A stretch of 64,000 nucleotides of DNA from Xanthomonas albilineans (GTDB lineage: Bacteria; Pseudomonadota; Gammaproteobacteria; Xanthomonadales; Xanthomonadaceae). Each line of letters begins with the position of its first letter. Position 1 is the first letter of the stretch. The notes beneath the pieces were generated by a model. It had not been told where the DNA came from, did not search any database, and saw only the letters and a list, made by a program, of their open reading frames with translations. The position numbers and the translations under genes were made by a program. Shown here piece by piece: positions 60,470 through 64,000 of the stretch. The stretch is taken from positions 2,711 to 66,710 of the forward strand of contig NZ_MDCB01000012.1 in NCBI RefSeq assembly GCF_002939705.1, read 5' to 3'.

Positions 60470-60973
60470 TTACCAGGTGACGGTGGCAGTGACGATGTCA
60501 CTGTACGAATCAGCAGGATAGTTCGCGCTGGCGACTTGGCCGTAGACGGTGACGGGCTGCACGTTACCGTTGCCGGTACCTGCCTGGGTATCCAGGCCGA
60601 TGGTCGACCCCCAGTTCTGGGTCATTGCCGAGTCGCGATACAGCGCATAGGGGACCCGTGAGGTGTTGCTGGCAGTGGCGCTGCCCATGGTGCGCGTGAG
60701 CACCGTCGCACCGGTGCCGGTGCCGGCATTGAGCGAGATGTTGTAAGGGGTGCCGCTGGTGCAGCGCACGTTCAAGGTGCCGGTGCTGGTGATCGAGGTT
60801 TGGGTCGAGTTGACGCTGCCGAAGTTGACGTCGGTCGGGGTGGTCTGGATGTTGCAGGCGCTGTTGATCTGGATCTTGACGTTGAAGGTGACCGAATTGG
60901 TCTGCGCCGATGCCAGGCCGGTGGTGGTGGTGAACAGTACGGTGAAGGCGAGGACACGGTGAAAGGCTTGCAT
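60470..60973 (-). CDS. csuAB: Csu-type major pilin (SCPU domain)
   Basis: A 167-residue secreted pilin with a signal peptide (FTVLFTTTTGLASA) and one SCPU domain: the Cys pair in NSACNIQ and LNVRCTSG, then YALYRDSAMTQNWGS, and the end strand DIVTATVTW. It should be the main shaft subunit of a thin archaic pilus used in biofilm and surface attachment. It is the first gene of the operon. I chose ATG 60973 because the frame open to 61039 lacks a signal. Confidence 0.9.
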   Translation of the reverse strand: MQAFHRVLAFTVLFTTTTGLASAQTNSVTFNVKIQINSACNIQTTPTDVNFGSVNSTQTSITSTGTLNVRCTSGTPYNISLNAGTGTGATVLTRTMGSATASNTSRVPYALYRDSAMTQNWGSTIGLDTQAGTGNGNVQPVTVYGQVASANYPADSYSDIVTATVTW

Positions 60974-61182
60974 GGCACGGCTCTTTGGTGAAATGACGGA
61001 TGACCGCCGGTGCCCGTTAGGATGCAAAATGTGCGCCATTACGCTCGTTTTTAGATACTGATCGTGATCGTGGTTTTGATGTAAGTTGCGTTTTCTTCTG
61101 TTTATATTTGTGAGGGTGTGCCGCCCTCTACGCGGGTGCCGAAAAACCGCCGGATCCCCGCTGTCCGTTCAGGAAGCGTCGG
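60974..61182. promoter_or_regulatory. AT-rich divergent control region between the pilin operon and map
   Basis: About 210 bases holding the promoters of both flanking units. Bases 61021-61110 are about 38% GC by hand count, far below the surroundings. I could not place convincing -35/-10 pairs for either side. Confidence 0.45.
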
Positions 61183-61977
61183 ATGAGCGATAATGGGCAC
61201 ATGACCGTCAATCTGAAATCTCCCCAGGACATCGAGAAGATGCGCGTGGCCGGCCGCCTGGCTGCCGAGGTGCTCGACCTCATCGGACCGTATGTCAAGC
61301 CGGGCGTCACCACCGCCGAGCTGGATCGGCTCTGCCACGACCACATCGTCAACGTGCAGCAGGCGGTGCCGGCCAACGTCGGTTACCGTGGCTACCCGAA
61401 GACCGTGTGCAGCTCGGTCAACAACGTGATCTGCCACGGCATTCCCAGCGACAGCAAGGTCTTGAAGGACGGGGATATCGTCAATATCGACGTCACCGTG
61501 ATCAAGGACGGTTGGCATGGCGACACCAGCCGCATGTACTACGCCGGCACGCCGTCGGTGATGGCGCGGCGCCTGGTCGAGACCACCTATGAGGCGATGT
61601 GGCGCGGCATCCGCGCGGTGAAGCCGGGCGCCACCCTGGGCGACATCGGCCATGCGATCCAGCAGTACGTCGAAAGCCAGCGTTTCAGCGTGGTGCGCGA
61701 ATACTGCGGCCACGGCATCGGCAAGGTCTACCACGACGAGCCGCAGGTGTTGCACTACGGCCGTCCCGGCGAGGGGCTGGTGCTGAAGCCGGGCATGACC
61801 TTCACCATCGAGCCGATGATCAACGAGGGCTCGCGCCATACCCGGGTACTGCCTGACGGCTGGACCGTGGTGACCAAGGACCGCAAGCTCTCGGCGCAGT
61901 GGGAGCACATGGTGGCGGTCACCGAGGATGGGGTGGAAGTCCTCACCCTGTCGCCAGGCGGCCTCGGCGCGCCGTGA
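61183..61977 (+). CDS. map: Methionine aminopeptidase type I
   Basis: A 264-residue metallopeptidase that removes initiator methionine. Metal ligands: Asp103 (VNIDVTV), Asp114 (HGDTSRM), His in CGHGIG, Glu in TFTIEPM and Glu in WEHMVAV. AGGAAG stands seven bases before the ATG 61183; ATG 61201 is a possible alternative. Its stop overlaps the glnD start. Confidence 0.96.
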   Translation: MSDNGHMTVNLKSPQDIEKMRVAGRLAAEVLDLIGPYVKPGVTTAELDRLCHDHIVNVQQAVPANVGYRGYPKTVCSSVNNVICHGIPSDSKVLKDGDIVNIDVTVIKDGWHGDTSRMYYAGTPSVMARRLVETTYEAMWRGIRAVKPGATLGDIGHAIQQYVESQRFSVVREYCGHGIGKVYHDEPQVLHYGRPGEGLVLKPGMTFTIEPMINEGSRHTRVLPDGWTVVTKDRKLSAQWEHMVAVTEDGVEVLTLSPGGLGAP

Positions 61978-64000
61978 CCCTGTTGTCGGTCGGTGTCGAT
62001 GCCGGTATGCCGGGTGCCGGCGTGGACGACGCAGCGTGGGCGCTGGCGATCCGGCAATTGCTGGCGCAGGCCGATGCGCGGCTGAGCAAGCGCTTCGATC
62101 AGGGCGAGGAGATCGATCGCTTGCTGGCGCTGCGCGCGCGCGCGCTGGATCACGTCATCCGCGATGCCTGGCGGCGTTGCGTGCCGCCCGAGGCGGGGCT
62201 GGCCTTGTTCGCGGTTGGCGGCTACGGCCGCGGCGAACTGTTCCCGCGTTCGGACATCGACCTGCTGGTGTTCGGCGAATGTGCTTGCCATGGGGTCCAT
62301 GAACAGGCACTGGCGCGGCTGTTTCCATTGCTCTGGGATGCCGGCGTGCCGGTGAGCCATGCGGTGCGTTCGGCCGTGCAATGCACAGCGGCTTGTGCGG
62401 ACCAGACCGTGCTGACCGCGCTGATCGAAGCCCGTCCGTTGCTGGCCGATGCCGCCGCCACGGCGGCGTTGGCGGCAGCGATCGCGGCCCAGCCACGCTT
62501 GCCGCCGCGCGTATTTTTCCAGGCCAAGCGCGAAGAATTGCAGGCTCGCCACCAGCGTTTCGGCGACACCGCCGACAATCTGGAACCGGATATCAAGGAC
62601 GGCCCCGGCGGGTTGCGCGATCTGCACACCTTGGGTTGGATGGCGTTGCGCGTTTTCGGCGTGCGCGACCTGGAGCAGCTGGTCGGGCTGGGCCATGTCG
62701 GTGGCGACGAAGCCGCTGCCTTGCGTCGCGAACGCTGCGAACTGTCGCGTCTACGCTATGGCCTGCATCTGCTGGCCAACCGACCGGAAGAGCGCTTGCG
62801 CTTCGACTATCAGAAGGCCTTGGCACAGCGAATGGGCTTCTCCGACGATCCCGAGAGTCTGGGAGTGGAGAAGATGATGCAGCGCTTCTATCGCAGTGCG
62901 GCGATCGTGCGCCGGATCAGTGACAGGTTGCTGCAGCGTTTCGAGGAACAGTTCGACGGCGAAACGCAGCCGCAGCCGCTCGGCGTTGGATTTTCGCTGC
63001 GTCGTGGTTATCTGGCCGCCGATGCCGAGCGCTGGCCGCAGGCCGATCCGGTACAAGTGTTCGCGTTGTTTGCAACCTGGGCCGCGCATGGCGAGGTGCG
63101 CGGCCTGCATTCGCTGACCGCACGCGCCTTGGCTGAGGCATTGGAGTTCCTGCCGTCCTACGACAGCGCCAGCGCGCTGGCGCGCGAGCGTTTCATGGCG
63201 CTGCTGCGCGGTCCACGTGCGGTACAGACGCTGACCCGGATGGCGCGTCTGGGCGTGCTTGGGCAGTGGATCCCCGCGTTCGCGCAGGTGTCCGGACGCA
63301 TGCAATTCGACCTGTTCCATGTCTACACGGTCGATCAGCACACGCTGATGGTGTTGAATAACATCGAGACGTTCGCCAGTGCGCGCGCCGACGAGCGTTT
63401 TTCGATCGCACGCGAAGTCTGGCCGCGCTTGCGCAAGCCGGAGTTGCTGTTGCTGGCCGGTCTGTTCCACGATATCGCCAAGGGGCGTGGTGGCGATCAT
63501 TCCGAACTGGGGGCGGTGGATGCGCGTGCGTTTTGCGCCTGTCACGGCCTCATTGCCGCCGACACCGAACTGGTCGCCTGGTTGGTGCAGCAGCATCTGC
63601 ACATGTCGGTGACCGCACAAAAGCAGGACATCACCGACGCGCAGGTGATCCATCGCTTTGCCACTCTGGTGGGCGACCGCGAGCGCTTGGATTATCTGTA
63701 TCTGCTGACCTGTGCCGACATCGCCGGTACCAGCCCCAAGCTATGGAACGCGTGGAAGGATCGCTTGCTGGTGGATCTGTATTTCGCCGCGCGGCGCGCG
63801 TTACGCGAGGGTCTGGAGCATCCGCTGCCAGTGGCGGAACGGTTACAGGAAGCGCGCGATGCCACGCGTGCGCTGATGCACTTTCAGGGGCACGACGATG
63901 CCATCATCTCGCGTCAGTTCGCCGGGATGCCGGACGAGAGTTTCCTGCGCTTTCGTCCCGAGCAACTGGCTTGGCAGGCCACCTCGCTGATGGAGGTGGA
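61974..64000 (+). CDS. glnD: Bifunctional uridylyltransferase/uridylyl-removing enzyme GlnD, cut by the right edge
   Basis: The nitrogen sensor that uridylylates and deuridylylates PII according to glutamine. The first 675 codons are visible. The nucleotidyltransferase motif GGYGRGELFPRSDIDLL has Asp94 and Asp96; the HD domain LFHDIAKGRGGDHSELG has His499. The ACT domains would lie off the window. The start is GTG at 61974, overlapping the map stop as GTGA. Confidence 0.97.
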   Translation, partial: MTLLSVGVDAGMPGAGVDDAAWALAIRQLLAQADARLSKRFDQGEEIDRLLALRARALDHVIRDAWRRCVPPEAGLALFAVGGYGRGELFPRSDIDLLVFGECACHGVHEQALARLFPLLWDAGVPVSHAVRSAVQCTAACADQTVLTALIEARPLLADAAATAALAAAIAAQPRLPPRVFFQAKREELQARHQRFGDTADNLEPDIKDGPGGLRDLHTLGWMALRVFGVRDLEQLVGLGHVGGDEAAALRRERCELSRLRYGLHLLANRPEERLRFDYQKALAQRMGFSDDPESLGVEKMMQRFYRSAAIVRRISDRLLQRFEEQFDGETQPQPLGVGFSLRRGYLAADAERWPQADPVQVFALFATWAAHGEVRGLHSLTARALAEALEFLPSYDSASALARERFMALLRGPRAVQTLTRMARLGVLGQWIPAFAQVSGRMQFDLFHVYTVDQHTLMVLNNIETFASARADERFSIAREVWPRLRKPELLLLAGLFHDIAKGRGGDHSELGAVDARAFCACHGLIAADTELVAWLVQQHLHMSVTAQKQDITDAQVIHRFATLVGDRERLDYLYLLTCADIAGTSPKLWNAWKDRLLVDLYFAARRALREGLEHPLPVAERLQEARDATRALMHFQGHDDAIISRQFAGMPDESFLRFRPEQLAWQATSLMEV

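Overview
The window is a contiguous piece of a gammaproteobacterial chromosome, most likely from the Xanthomonadaceae (Xanthomonas or a close relative). The reasons are the high GC content, the order of the core blocks (rpsB-tsf / pyrH-frr-uppS-cdsA-dxr-rseP-bamA-lpxD-fabZ-lpxA-lpxB-rnhB-dnaE-accA), the zur-MerC and cstA-ybdD pairs, and a lipase at the left edge that resembles Xanthomonas T4SS (X-Tfe-type) antibacterial effectors. The species cannot be fixed from sequence alone; an early-branching Xanthomonas is a guess. I saw no tRNA, rRNA, CRISPR array, transposase or prophage.

Layout. 1-1.7 kb is an AT-richer accessory patch with a lipase (cut by the left edge) coupled to an upstream lipoprotein, probably a toxin-immunity pair. 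1.8-34.8 kb is a mosaic of mostly single genes: cstA-ybdD transport, pirin, endonuclease V, gpmA, mfd, a GNAT enzyme, rlmJ, a secreted papain-like peptidase, gltX-zur-MerC, a THX ribosomal protein, a CLC antiporter, an O6-alkylguanine methyltransferase, small envelope proteins, a DEAD-box helicase with an rluF-type pseudouridine synthase, a GAF-GGDEF protein, two transporters, a serine hydrolase, a cupin, a periplasmic cyclophilin, a PHB depolymerase, a methyltransferase and hemJ.

35-54.9 kb is a long minus-strand envelope and translation block. Transcription runs from rpsB leftwards through tsf, pyrH, frr, uppS, cdsA, dxr, rseP, bamA, lpxD, fabZ, lpxA, lpxB, rnhB and dnaE to accA, with many stop/start overlaps. 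Together it covers ribosome and elongation-factor supply, UMP synthesis, undecaprenyl and CDP-DAG lipid precursors, isoprenoid entry, outer-membrane protein insertion, lipid A synthesis, DNA replication and fatty-acid initiation. The skp (ompH) gene usually found between bamA and lpxD is absent.

55.2-61.0 kb is a six-gene chaperone-usher operon of the archaic Csu / spore-coat-U type. It lies between rpsB and map, which are neighbours in many gammaproteobacteria, and so looks inserted there. Beyond the usual major pilin, chaperone, usher and tip adhesin it carries a very short SCPU-like protein and a second chaperone, overlapping by one base; this is the most unusual part of the window. 61.2-64 kb returns to core genes: map and glnD (cut by the right edge), overlapping GTGA.

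Other points of note are GGGAC-type heptad repeats at several gene ends, one of which is translated as the N-terminus of LpxB, and two rho-independent terminators that appear to set the rpsB/tsf and tsf/pyrH expression steps.
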